Origin: Gammaproteobacteria bacterium HGW-Gammaproteobacteria-14
Lineage (GTDB): Bacteria > Pseudomonadota > Gammaproteobacteria > Pseudomonadales > Alcanivoracaceae
DNA: 14,266 nt
Direction: 5' to 3'
NCBI GenBank assembly: GCA_002840115.1
Contig: PGZG01000025.1
Coordinates: 1 to 14,266 of the forward strand
A program made the position numbers and the translations under genes. Below, piece after piece: positions 6,497 through 14,037 of this stretch. Each line of letters starts with the position of its first letter. Position 1 is the stretch's first letter. The notes under the pieces are model-generated. The model saw only the letters and a program-made list of their open reading frames with translations, had not been told where the DNA came from and ran no database searches.

Positions 6497-7557
6497 AAGC
6501 ACGACATATTGGATTATTGATATTGCTGGTTTGCGTCAGTGGCGTGAGTGCAACTTTTTGGTTGGCGGGCCACGTGCATCGGCCATTGTTGCTGCAAGAA
6601 CGGCAACTGTTGGAGGTGGCTCCGGGCAGCAGTTTGAGCGCGCTGATTCGGCAACTTGAGCGTGATGGTTTGCTCGGCGGGCGAACGGAAGCGGCTCGCC
6701 GTCGGGTAGGGGTGCGCCTCTATGATCTGTTTACCGATGTTTCGCAACGTGTGCGTGTCGGTGAGTACGAGGTAAAGCCCGGCGATACGCTGCTGCAATT
6801 GCTGCTTCGCGTTGAGCGTGGTGATGTTCTGCAGCGTCAGGTGACTCTTCTGGAAGGTTGGAACATGCGTGAAGTGCGTGCGGCTTTGGCGCGCGCCGAG
6901 AAGTTGCGGCAGGTGGTTGCGGATATTTCTGATCAGGAGTTGATGGAGCGCCTCGGGCGACCCGATAAAAGTCCGGAAGGCTGGTTTGCCCCGGATACCT
7001 GGTCCTATACCAGCGCAGACAGTGATCTGGATGTGCTCCGGCGGGCGCTACTGCGACAGGAGACCCTGTTGGCGGATGCTTGGAAGAACAGGGCTGAAAA
7101 CCTTCCCTACAGCGATGCTTATGATGCGCTGATTATGGCGTCCATTATTGAAAAAGAAACCGGCGTGCCGTCCGAGCGAGGTGAAATTGCCGGCGTGTTT
7201 GTTGAGCGTTTGCGTCGGGGCATGCGCTTGCAAACGGATCCCACGGTCATTTATGGGATGGGCGATCGTTATGAAGGGCGTATTCGTCGCGCAGACCTTC
7301 GTGAAGCGACACCTTGGAATACCTATGTGATTCGTGGCTTGCCGCCAACACCGATTGCCATGCCTGGCGCTGATGCGATCCGTGCAGCGGTGGCGCCGCA
7401 GCCCACCGATGCGCTGTTTTTTGTTGCCCGTGGTGATGGATCGCATCAGTTTTCCCGGACGCTGGAAGAACATAATCGTGCAGTGCGTGAATACCAGTTG
7501 AATCGCCGTCAGGACTATCGCTCGTCACCAGCGCCAGCCTCGGAGCCAGAGCAGTGA
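6490..7557 (+). CDS. mltG: Endolytic murein transglycosylase MltG
   Basis: 355-residue YceG/MltG family protein. It is anchored in the inner membrane and cuts nascent peptidoglycan strands, which is thought to release them and set strand length. Seen: one N-terminal membrane segment (about 6-27), a LysM-like domain (VKPGDTLLQLLLR, 95-107), the family motif EGWNMREV (122-129), and the catalytic glutamate E221 in ASIIEKETG, followed by RLRRGMRLQTDPTVIYG and the conserved TPWNTY and GLPPTPIAMPG segments. The Ser/Pro-rich tail is short. It starts inside the end of pabC (7-base overlap) with GAGAG as a weak ribosome binding site, and ends in a GTGA overlap with tmk. Confidence 0.95.
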   Translation: MLKARHIGLLILLVCVSGVSATFWLAGHVHRPLLLQERQLLEVAPGSSLSALIRQLERDGLLGGRTEAARRRVGVRLYDLFTDVSQRVRVGEYEVKPGDTLLQLLLRVERGDVLQRQVTLLEGWNMREVRAALARAEKLRQVVADISDQELMERLGRPDKSPEGWFAPDTWSYTSADSDLDVLRRALLRQETLLADAWKNRAENLPYSDAYDALIMASIIEKETGVPSERGEIAGVFVERLRRGMRLQTDPTVIYGMGDRYEGRIRRADLREATPWNTYVIRGLPPTPIAMPGADAIRAAVAPQPTDALFFVARGDGSHQFSRTLEEHNRAVREYQLNRRQDYRSSPAPASEPEQ

Positions 7558-8189
7558 GCCGAGCTCGCTTTATTAGCTTTGAGGGCGGCGAGGGCGCTGG
7601 CAAGTCTAGCAACATAGCGCTGGTGGCGAATTGGTTGCGCCAGCGTGGTGTTGAGGTATTGGTGACCCGTGAGCCCGGCGGTACGCCATTAGCCGAAGAC
7701 ATCCGTACCCTGCTATTGGCGCCTCGGGATGAGGCAATGGCGGCTGATACCGAGCTTTTGCTGATGTTCGCGGCTCGCGCTCAGCACCTTGAGGGCTTGA
7801 TTATGCCCGCGTTGGCAAAGGGTGTCTGGGTATTGTCGGATCGCTTTGTTGATGCCACCTACGCCTATCAGGGGGGAGGCCGAGGCTTGTCGATGAGCCG
7901 CATTGCCGAGCTTGAGCGCATGGTTGTTGGTAGCCATCGCCCTGATTTGACCCTGTTATTCGATGTGCCGGTGGAAGTTGGTTTACAGCGTGCCGGGCGG
8001 CGTGGTGCATTGGATCGTATCGAGCAGGAAAATCAGGCCTTCTTTCAGCGTATTCGCGATACCTATCTTGCCCGCGCCGCCGCCGAACCAGATCGTTTCG
8101 CAGTGCTGGATGCCTCCCGCAGCCTTGATCTGGTGCAGCAAAACCTGGCGGATTTGATGCAGCAAGTTTGGGGGCGTTGGCATGACTGA
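7554..8189 (+). CDS. tmk: Thymidylate kinase
   Basis: 211-residue dTMP kinase, which phosphorylates dTMP to dTDP for DNA synthesis. Seen: P-loop GGEGAGKS (11-18), the TREPGGTPLAEDIR segment (38-51), the DRF motif with D96 and R97, AYQGGGRGL (104-112), and the lid segment RRGALDRIE (149-157), which fits the bacterial type with its arginine-containing lid. The start is GTG at 7554, inside the mltG stop (GTGA). GGAG at 7542-7545 lies eight bases upstream, which supports this start. The P-loop is followed by Ser-Asn (S19-N20) where Thr is more common; this is a harmless variation. It overlaps holB by eight bases. Confidence 0.96.
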   Translation: MSRARFISFEGGEGAGKSSNIALVANWLRQRGVEVLVTREPGGTPLAEDIRTLLLAPRDEAMAADTELLLMFAARAQHLEGLIMPALAKGVWVLSDRFVDATYAYQGGGRGLSMSRIAELERMVVGSHRPDLTLLFDVPVEVGLQRAGRRGALDRIEQENQAFFQRIRDTYLARAAAEPDRFAVLDASRSLDLVQQNLADLMQQVWGRWHD

Positions 8190-9180
8190 GCGGGTGGCAG
8201 TTCAGGTTCCGTGTCTTTGGCATCGTGACCTGCAAGCCGAGTTGATGACGCAGGCGGCGGATCAAAAGTTGCCCCATGCCTTGTTGCTGTCCGGCCCCGC
8301 AGGCATTGGCAAACAGCGACTCGCCAGAGCATTTCTGGAAGCCTTGCTCTGTCAAAAACCAGTGGCCGGTTTGGCCTGCGGCCAATGTCAGTCCTGTCAC
8401 CTCGCGGTGGCAGGCAGTCACCCGGATATTATGGTGCTAACCCCGGAAGAAAAAAGCCGGGTGATCAAAGTGGATCAAGTGCGTGCGCTGGTGGATTTTT
8501 TTGCCCGTACCGCCCAATACGGCGGTCGGCGGGTAGCGCTGGTGTGGCCAGCGGAAGCCATGAACCGTAATGCCCAGAATGCCTTGCTGAAAACTCTGGA
8601 AGAGCCGGGTAGTGGCGCTTTATTGTTATTGCTCAGTGACCAACCCAGTCGGCTACTGCCGACGGTGCGGAGCCGCTGTCAGCAGCGACAGCTGGCGGTG
8701 CCGGATCGAGTCCAGTCGTTACCCTGGCTAACCGAGCAAACCGGCTCCGAGGCGCTCTCCGAGGCGTTGCTAAGCGCCGCTGGCGGCGCGCCACTGAAAG
8801 CATTGGCACTGGAGCAGGCAGAGTGGTTTGCCGAGCGTGAGCGCCTTTTAGGACAGTTTCTGGCCGTGGTAGAGGGGCGTGTGCCTGCCAGCATTGCCGC
8901 TCAGGCCTTGGTGAAGCACGAGCCGTTGCCTTTGCTGGAGGCTCTTTATGGCTGGCTTGCCAGCGGTTTGCGTAGCGCTGAGTTGCAAGATCAGACGCTG
9001 GCGCCAATGATGCGGCGTTTGCGCGCGGCGGTGGGTGACAAACGTTTGCTGGCCTTAACCGAAGAGGTGCTGAAGGCGCGGCAATGGCTGCAGTCATCAG
9101 CGAATCCTAACCCTACTATGCTGTTTGAGCGTCTGTTACTGGTGTTAGTCGGCGTTGACGCCATGGCAGGGGTCTTCTAA
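8182..9180 (+). CDS. holB: DNA polymerase III delta-prime subunit HolB
   Basis: 332-residue clamp-loader subunit delta-prime (E. coli 334). It is part of the complex that loads the sliding clamp on primed DNA. Seen: a Walker-A-like GPAGIGKQ (38-45), a zinc-binding cysteine set C57, C66, C69, C72 (CGQCQSC), the RNAQNALLKTLEEP region (129-142), and the SRC motif (164-166) that supplies the arginine finger to the neighbouring gamma/tau subunit. The C-terminal third is less conserved, as is usual. A G-rich ribosome binding site lies inside the end of tmk. Gene order tmk-holB-pilZ supports the assignment over dnaX, which would be much longer. Confidence 0.95.
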   Translation: MTERVAVQVPCLWHRDLQAELMTQAADQKLPHALLLSGPAGIGKQRLARAFLEALLCQKPVAGLACGQCQSCHLAVAGSHPDIMVLTPEEKSRVIKVDQVRALVDFFARTAQYGGRRVALVWPAEAMNRNAQNALLKTLEEPGSGALLLLLSDQPSRLLPTVRSRCQQRQLAVPDRVQSLPWLTEQTGSEALSEALLSAAGGAPLKALALEQAEWFAERERLLGQFLAVVEGRVPASIAAQALVKHEPLPLLEALYGWLASGLRSAELQDQTLAPMMRRLRAAVGDKRLLALTEEVLKARQWLQSSANPNPTMLFERLLLVLVGVDAMAGVF

Positions 9181-9214
9181 TCTGCCTCATGTTTTCGTAC
9201 CGGAGTGAACAATA

Positions 9215-9562
9215 ATGAAAATGCCCGGCGGCGGTGGTGGCATCCTGTCCCTGACTATCAAGGACAAAGCGGTATTGTATGCAGCCTATATGCCCTTTAT
9301 ACGGCACGGCGGTCTGTTTATTCCCACGAACAAGGATTACAAGCTGGGCGACGAAGTCTTCTTGCTGCTCAACTTGATGGATGAATCGGATAAAATTCCG
9401 GTGGCGGGTAAAGTCATCTGGGTCACCCCAAAAGGCGCTCAGGGTAACCGCAGCGCCGGTATCGGTGTGCAGTTCTCTGATCAGGACGACACGGCGCGAA
9501 AAACCATTGAGAACTATCTGGCGGGTTCGCTTGAGTCTGATCGACCCACCCATACCATGTAA
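9215..9562 (+). CDS. pilZ: Type IV pilus assembly protein PilZ
   Basis: 115-residue single-domain PilZ protein resembling P. aeruginosa PilZ, which is needed for type IV pilus assembly and twitching motility. Seen: SLTIKDKAVLYAAYMPF (12-28), the GDEVFLLLNLMDE strand region (45-57), and VAGKVIWVTPKGAQGNRSAG (63-82). The RxxxR and (D/N)xSxxG motifs needed to bind cyclic di-GMP are missing, as in the founding pilus PilZ, so it probably acts through protein partners such as the PilB ATPase rather than as a receptor. A run of five glycines (5-9) marks the N-terminus. It follows holB by 34 bases with GGAG at 9202-9205, the same place as in pseudomonads. Confidence 0.93.
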   Translation: MKMPGGGGGILSLTIKDKAVLYAAYMPFIRHGGLFIPTNKDYKLGDEVFLLLNLMDESDKIPVAGKVIWVTPKGAQGNRSAGIGVQFSDQDDTARKTIENYLAGSLESDRPTHTM

Positions 9563-9585
9563 ACTGACGTTCCTGAGTTGATACA

Positions 9586-9614
9586 GCGCCCGCGTCAGCG
9601 GGCGTCGTTGTTTT
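9586..9614 (+). terminator. Probable terminator between pilZ and tatD
   Basis: A stem of seven GC pairs (9587-9593 with 9598-9604), extended by one G-T pair, has a GTCA loop. A T-rich but interrupted tail follows (TCGTTGTTTT). It is probably a partial terminator, because tatD starts only 12 bases beyond and has no clear promoter of its own. Confidence 0.55.
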
Positions 9615-9625
9615 GAGAGAGACCT

Positions 9626-10426
9626 ATGACAGCCGCATTGACGGGTCTGGTGGATTCCCACTGTCACCTTGACCGGATTGACCTTAAGGATTACCCGAAG
9701 GGCCTGCCTCAGCTTATGGATGCCACCGCCGCCGCCGGTGTCAGTCACATGCTATGCATTGGTGTGGATCTGGAGAGCTTTCCCACAGTGAAGGCGCTGG
9801 CGGAAAAGTACCCTCATGTCCATTGCACGGTGGGCGTACACCCCTTGTATCGTGAGTCCCGCTCGACGCATTGTGCCGAGTTGGTCGAACTGGCTCAGCA
9901 TCCACGGGTGGTGGCGATCGGTGAAACCGGGTTGGATTATTTTTATGCCAAGGGGGATACCGGTTGGCAGCGTAACAGTTTTGCCGAGCATATTGCGGCA
10001 GCTCGAGAAACCCGCCTGCCGCTGGTTATCCATACGCGAGACGCACGTGAGGACACCATTTCCATGCTGCGTGACCTCGGGGGTGGCAAGGTGCGCGGTG
10101 TGATGCATTGTTTTACCGAAGACCTGAATATGGCTGAGCAAGCCATGGAGCTGGGTTTTTATATTTCCATTTCCGGTATTGTGACGTTTGCCAATGCGGA
10201 GTCACTGCGTGAGGTGGTGCGGGCCTTGCCGGTGGAGCGGTTGTTAATTGAAACGGATGCTCCCTGGTTGGCGCCAGTGCCTCACCGGGGCAAACAGAAC
10301 GAACCTCGTTTTGTCGCCGATGTGGCTCGTTTTGTGGCGGACCTCAAACAGCTGCCGGCGACAGAGCTTGTCGCTATTACCCGCAATAATTTCTTTTCTC
10401 TGTTTAACAAGGCGAAGCCGGTATGA
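9626..10426 (+). CDS. tatD: TatD family metal-dependent hydrolase
   Basis: 266-residue TatD-type hydrolase with a TIM-barrel amidohydrolase fold. Family members act as magnesium-dependent DNases, with 3'-5' exonuclease activity in E. coli TatD. Seen: the metal-binding HxH pair (H12, H14 in DSHCHLD), E100 in GETGLDY, H136 in VIHTRDA, H161 in MHCFTED, and D211 in ETDAPWLAP, followed by PHRGKQNEP. All expected ligands are present. Whether it is TatD itself or the close paralogue type YcfH cannot be told from sequence reading. YcfH sits after holB in E. coli, so the neighbourhood suggests the YcfH lineage. Its last four bases overlap rmuC. Confidence 0.93.
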   Translation: MTAALTGLVDSHCHLDRIDLKDYPKGLPQLMDATAAAGVSHMLCIGVDLESFPTVKALAEKYPHVHCTVGVHPLYRESRSTHCAELVELAQHPRVVAIGETGLDYFYAKGDTGWQRNSFAEHIAAARETRLPLVIHTRDAREDTISMLRDLGGGKVRGVMHCFTEDLNMAEQAMELGFYISISGIVTFANAESLREVVRALPVERLLIETDAPWLAPVPHRGKQNEPRFVADVARFVADLKQLPATELVAITRNNFFSLFNKAKPV

Positions 10427-11742
10427 CACTTCCTGCGGTGATAACCATGGTGATGGCGCTGTTGCTCGGAGCCTTGAGTGGTGCTGCGTTAGTCTGGTGG
10501 CGTCTGCGCGGTGATGATAGCGCCGCCCATGAAACTGTACGCTTACGTACCGAACTGGAAGCTCGCCAGCAAGAGCTGCTGCGCTTGCAGACAGAACTCG
10601 GCGCGGCGAGGGAGCAACAGACACAAACCCAACAACAATTGGCGGAAGCGCGGGCGGAGGCTGCCCGCTGGCAAGAGCGGGAGAAACATCAGCAGGAGCG
10701 GCTGACTTGGCTGGAGCAAAGTCGAGAGCAGATGAAAAAAGACTTTGAGGCACTGTCTGCCAAAATATTTGAAGATCGCACCCAAAAACTGCAGGAGCAA
10801 AACCGTACCGGGCTTGATGATGTTCTCAAGCCATTCCGCGATCAGCTACAGGAGTTTCGTCGTCGAGTAGATCAAATTCATAGCGATGATAATCGTCAGC
10901 AGGCGACTCTGCTGGAACAGATTCGCAACCTGCAACAGCTGAATCAGACTATGGTGGAGGACGCACGCCATCTGACTAATGCTTTGAAGGGCCAGACTAA
11001 AACCCAGGGTAACTGGGGAGAAATGATTCTGGAAAGGATTCTTGAGGAATCAGGCCTGGTGCGCGGTCGCGAATACGAAACACAGGTTTCCATGACCAGT
11101 GAATCGGGGCAGCGTCGGCAACCGGATGTTATTGTACATTTACCGGATAACAAGGACGTGATTGTCGACGCTAAGGTGTCACTCACAGCCTATGAGCGGT
11201 TCTGCCGGGAAGACGATGAAGAATTGCGTCGTCAGGCGCTGGACGAGCATGTTCAGTCCTTGAGGGCGCATATCCGAGGGCTTAACCGAAAAGAATATGA
11301 AGGTCTGGAGGGCGTTCAGACCCTCGACTTTGTATTGCTGTTTATTCCGGTGGAGGCTGCATTTCTGTCTGCTATGGAGCGAGCGCCAGAGCTGTATAAC
11401 GAAGCTTACAACAAACATATTGTGTTAGTCAGTCCGACGACGTTGTTGGTGACCCTGCGCACGATCAATAATATCTGGCGCAATGAATATCAAAATCGCA
11501 ATGCATTGGAAATTGCTGACCGTGCCGGCAAGATTTGTGATCAGATTACGCTGATTGCCGAAGCAATGGATGATGTGGGCGACAAACTTGGCAAGGCGCA
11601 TAAAGCCTATGAACTCGCCTATGACCGGTTAAGTCGGGGCCGTGGCAACTTGCTCGGGCAGGCACATAAGCTGGAATCCCTCGGAGCCCGCGCTCGCAAA
11701 CAGTTGCCAGCGCCTCAGGATGATAGTGATGAGGCGGAGTGA
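10423..11742 (+). CDS. rmuC: DNA recombination protein RmuC
   Basis: 439-residue RmuC. The family limits recombination at inverted repeats and is thought to be a membrane-tethered nuclease. Domain order: one N-terminal membrane segment (about 5-27), a long Gln/Glu-rich coiled coil (about 36-180), then a PD-(D/E)xK-type nuclease core. In the core I see GNWGEMILERILEESGL (196-212), D235 in QPDVIVHLP, and D249 with K251 in IVDAKVSL. The C-terminal region contains PVEAAFLSAME and VSPTTLLVTLRTINNIWR, both family hallmarks. It starts within tatD (ATGA overlap) and is the last + strand gene before the transcription direction changes. Confidence 0.95.
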   Translation: MTLPAVITMVMALLLGALSGAALVWWRLRGDDSAAHETVRLRTELEARQQELLRLQTELGAAREQQTQTQQQLAEARAEAARWQEREKHQQERLTWLEQSREQMKKDFEALSAKIFEDRTQKLQEQNRTGLDDVLKPFRDQLQEFRRRVDQIHSDDNRQQATLLEQIRNLQQLNQTMVEDARHLTNALKGQTKTQGNWGEMILERILEESGLVRGREYETQVSMTSESGQRRQPDVIVHLPDNKDVIVDAKVSLTAYERFCREDDEELRRQALDEHVQSLRAHIRGLNRKEYEGLEGVQTLDFVLLFIPVEAAFLSAMERAPELYNEAYNKHIVLVSPTTLLVTLRTINNIWRNEYQNRNALEIADRAGKICDQITLIAEAMDDVGDKLGKAHKAYELAYDRLSRGRGNLLGQAHKLESLGARARKQLPAPQDDSDEAE

Positions 11743-11789
11743 TCAGAGCTCCATTCTTGGCAGGTGAATTACATGAGTAATACAAGTGT

Positions 11790-11904
11790 ATAAAAAAGAC
11801 CCGACGTTCCGGGGGAGGAGGAGTCGGGTCAGTCACTCTGAAGAGCGTCGGAGACAAGCCGCCTCCGCGTCTGTGCCGGTGCCATCCGAGGAGAGCGACA
11901 CCGT
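11790..11904 (-). ncRNA. Candidate small RNA with C/U-rich loops
   Basis: A possible minus-strand RNA of about 110 bases. Promoter-like boxes on the minus strand are TTGAGT (11939-11934) and GATTAT (11916-11911), 17 bases apart. The RNA would fold into three hairpins. The 5' one pairs CGGTG/CACCG (11903-11899 with 11881-11877) and has a 17-base loop containing CTCTCCT. The middle one pairs CGGAG/CTCCG (11867-11863 with 11853-11849). The third is the terminator at 11830-11798, whose 17-base loop contains TCCTCCTCCCCC. Unpaired C/U-rich loops that can pair with ribosome binding sites are known in several small-RNA families. In Pseudomonas I recall the small RNA RgsA (P16) next to tatD. Strand and existence are inferred; it may only be the 3' untranslated end of the upstream minus-strand gene. 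Confidence 0.4.
11791..11830 (-). terminator. Minus-strand intrinsic terminator
   Basis: Read on the minus strand, GACCCGAC (11830-11823) pairs perfectly with GTCGGGTC (11805-11798) and is followed at once by six T residues (11797-11792). On the plus strand the same hairpin has no T-tract downstream, so it ends transcription coming from the right. It lies about 190 bases past the stop codon of the minus-strand gene at 12022. Confidence 0.8.
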
Positions 11905-11910
11905 TCGCCG

Positions 11911-11939
11911 ATAATCTGCGCAGTGACTTTCAAACTCAA
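11911..11939 (-). promoter_or_regulatory. Possible promoter of the candidate small RNA
   Basis: On the minus strand, TTGAGT (11939-11934; 4 of 6) and GATTAT (11916-11911; 4 of 6) are spaced by 17 bases. A transcript starting near 11904 would end at the terminator at 11792-11797. The match is moderate and could be chance. Confidence 0.3.
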
Positions 11940-11970
11940 GCCATTTTCGACGTTCGATTAGATGGTTTTT
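11940..11970 (+). terminator. Possible + strand terminator for rmuC
   Basis: CCATTT (11941-11946) pairs with AGATGG (11960-11965), including one G-T pair. An inner TCGA/TCGA stem (11947-11950 with 11954-11957) is separated by a two-base bulge, and TTTTT (11966-11970) follows. This is weaker than the minus-strand terminator but is the only candidate for ending tatD-rmuC transcription. Confidence 0.35.
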
Positions 11971-12021
11971 GCATGATTAAATGCCTGACATAGTGTCCTG
12001 CTATAAGGCTAATTAATATCA

Positions 12022-12849
12022 TTAGTCCACTAACTTCAGCTTTCTTTCCGAATCACTATGCTGTTGGTGCAAATCGGATGCTTGTCCATTCCAGGGTTGA
12101 AGGCGAATGCGTGGATGATCAATCTGATCCACAAACGGATACTTGATGATATCCAGGTAAGGAGAGTGATCGAAGTCTGCTGCGAAATAAATGCCGGGGT
12201 GGCGGGTATAAAGTCGGGAGGCTTGATCTTCCATTCGTTTCACCAAAGGTAAAACAGGAAATTGAATAAATGCAAAGGCCTCTCCCACGGGAGTGCCAAC
12301 AACCTGTCGCAGCAGGCTGCCCGCTAATGCAGAAAAAGCCCCACAGCGCCAGCGCCGAGGGAGCAACCCCCAGGGCAGTAGCAGCGTTATGATGGCAAAC
12401 CAGGAGCGATGGCTACCAAGCCCAAGCTGGCTTACGGCATGTCGAATCACGATCTGGGTGTCTTCATCGTTCAGTGTTCGTGGGCGACAAATACGAAGAT
12501 GCTCCGTTGCCAGTGTCGATAGCGCTTCAAGGTGTACCCCGCGATCAAGTCGTGCATCTAGAATCAATTGCGTGTCCGGGCTGCAGGGAAGGTAATCAGA
12601 CAGGGTGGAACGCAGAGCGGGGTCCTTAATGTCGTGGAGTCGGCCTAAATAGAGCGCGGCTCTGGACCAGCGTGATGAGGTGACGGTTTTGAGCGCTTCA
12701 TCGAGACGACTATGGCCATCTACCAGAATAATATCACCGGGTTGGAGAGTCTGGCTGATCTGGTCGGCATCCGACAGGCGAATCAGGTTGCCGGGGCGGT
12801 GCTGTTGCAGCAGATCGCAGCACCATTGGTATAGCTTGGCAAGTTCCAT
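12022..12849 (-). CDS. Permuted papain-like (YiiX/YebB type) protein, probably inactive
   Basis: 275 residues. The opening LQPGDIILVDGHSRLDEALK (35-54) and WSRAALYLG (61-69) match, as I recall them, the start of circularly permuted NlpC/P60-like cysteine hydrolases (YiiX/YebB group). Also matching are the central ICRPRTLNDED (120-130), FPVLP (197-201) and the ending DFDHSPYLDIIKYP (225-238). In active relatives the permuted order puts a catalytic His in the W-S-H-A-A motif and a Cys in an I-C-S-x-L motif before the FPVLP-like segment. Here these positions read R63 and V184, so both catalytic residues appear lost. There is no signal peptide; one hydrophobic stretch lies at about 149-165. GGAG lies seven bases before the ATG, which supports this start. 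The 78-base gap from the upstream aminotransferase gene contains no clear terminator, so the two may form an operon. Substrate unknown. Confidence 0.75.
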   Translation of the reverse strand: MELAKLYQWCCDLLQQHRPGNLIRLSDADQISQTLQPGDIILVDGHSRLDEALKTVTSSRWSRAALYLGRLHDIKDPALRSTLSDYLPCSPDTQLILDARLDRGVHLEALSTLATEHLRICRPRTLNDEDTQIVIRHAVSQLGLGSHRSWFAIITLLLPWGLLPRRWRCGAFSALAGSLLRQVVGTPVGEAFAFIQFPVLPLVKRMEDQASRLYTRHPGIYFAADFDHSPYLDIIKYPFVDQIDHPRIRLQPWNGQASDLHQQHSDSERKLKLVD

Positions 12850-12927
12850 GATTTTCTCCGCGTTATGTCAGTTTCTTGTAGCTATTCTTTTACAGCCTTG
12901 CCGCCTGCTCTTTCTGCAACTTGCTTT

Positions 12928-14037
12928 CTACAGTAATGCCAACGCCCGGTCGATGACCGAATGGGGCGTGTAAAAGTGCGGCGACCAGCGGATGCCACCA
13001 CCCCGTTGGGCGCAGACCACTCCGGCCTCCCGCAGCCGGACAAACAGAGTGTCGGTTGGCTCTCCGGGAGACTGGAACGTTATTATGCCGGCCCGCCGTG
13101 ATGGCTGATCCGGTCCCAGTAGTGTCATGCCTTTATCAAGTAGTCCTGCTCGCAGCTGCTGAATCCGGATTGCCAGTTCTGCGCTCACTGTGTCCATGCC
13201 TACCTCTAGCAATAATGACAGGCTGGCGCTTAGCACATGACTGCCAAGCAGGTTGGGGCTGCCGCATTCAAAACGCCGAGCAGAGGAGGCTGGTTGCCAG
13301 TCCTTGCGATCATAGTCACCGGCGGCTTCCACCATATGCCAGCCGTATTGATACAGGCTGAGCTGAGGACGTACTTCCGGGCGGCAGTAAAATAGTGCTA
13401 GTCCCTCGGGGCCAAGCATCCATTTATGACCGTCAGCAACGATAAAGTCTGCTTGCCACGCTTCGACGTCGACGGGCAGGGCGCCGATAGCTTGGATGGC
13501 ATCAACGCAAAACAGAATGTTGCGTTCACGGCAGACCTGACCAAGGCGTGGCATATCCAGACGCAGGCCGGTGCCGTATTGCACGGCACTGATCGCCAAA
13601 AGCTTTACCCGTGAATCCATGGCCGCTATCAGGTCTGCCTCCGGGTCCTCCCCAAGGGAGGCTATTCGCACTTCAACACCATGTCGTTTCAGCGCTTCCC
13701 AGGGAATCCGGTTGGAGGGAAATTCCTGATCGCTGATGAGCACCACATCACCGGCCTGCCAGGGTAGGCCAAAGGCAATAACGGACAAACCTTCCGAGGT
13801 GTTCTTCAATAGTGCGATGTCGTCACTGGATGGTGCGCCAATAAGCGTGGCCAGTTGTTGACGTAGTCGTTGTTCCACGACCAACCACTGGGGGTAGTCA
13901 CGGGCGCCATATATCACGTTGGCATTGGCAAAGCTCTGTGCGGCTTCTCGGCTACGTTGGGGCCAGGGGGCCACCGCTGCATGGTTCAGGTAGAGCATGT
14001 CCGGGTCTTGGGGGAACTCTTTGGCCAGGTCAATCAT
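12928..14037 (-). CDS. Class V aminotransferase-fold PLP enzyme
   Basis: 369-residue fold-type I PLP enzyme of aminotransferase class V. Seen: LNHAAVAPWP near the N-terminus (17-26), the phosphate-binding NTSEGL (79-84), D179 and Q182 in VDAIQAIG (cofactor ring contacts), the Schiff-base lysine K205 in ADGHKWMLGPEG, and R350 in GGGIRWSPHFYTP (substrate carboxylate). It looks closer to the isopenicillin-N-epimerase-like and kynureninase-like members than to SufS or IscS. C342 lies in VVCAQRGGG, not in a recognisable desulfurase loop. Substrate unknown. GAGGA lies about five bases before the ATG. It is divergent from the TetR-type gene at 14184, which may control it. Confidence 0.88.
   Translation of the reverse strand: MIDLAKEFPQDPDMLYLNHAAVAPWPQRSREAAQSFANANVIYGARDYPQWLVVEQRLRQQLATLIGAPSSDDIALLKNTSEGLSVIAFGLPWQAGDVVLISDQEFPSNRIPWEALKRHGVEVRIASLGEDPEADLIAAMDSRVKLLAISAVQYGTGLRLDMPRLGQVCRERNILFCVDAIQAIGALPVDVEAWQADFIVADGHKWMLGPEGLALFYCRPEVRPQLSLYQYGWHMVEAAGDYDRKDWQPASSARRFECGSPNLLGSHVLSASLSLLLEVGMDTVSAELAIRIQQLRAGLLDKGMTLLGPDQPSRRAGIITFQSPGEPTDTLFVRLREAGVVCAQRGGGIRWSPHFYTPHSVIDRALALL

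Noticed and set aside
7564..7616. Tmk P-loop followed by Ser-Asn instead of Thr
   Set aside because: The essential GK-S residues are intact and variation after them is tolerated in the family; not a sign of lost function.
7801..8421. 206-residue minus-strand open frame opposite tmk and holB
   Set aside because: Antisense to two motif-complete genes, with no recognisable domain.
11546..11857. 103-residue minus-strand open frame over the rmuC end
   Set aside because: Starts inside the candidate small RNA, crosses the strong minus-strand terminator and then lies antisense to rmuC; no domain seen.
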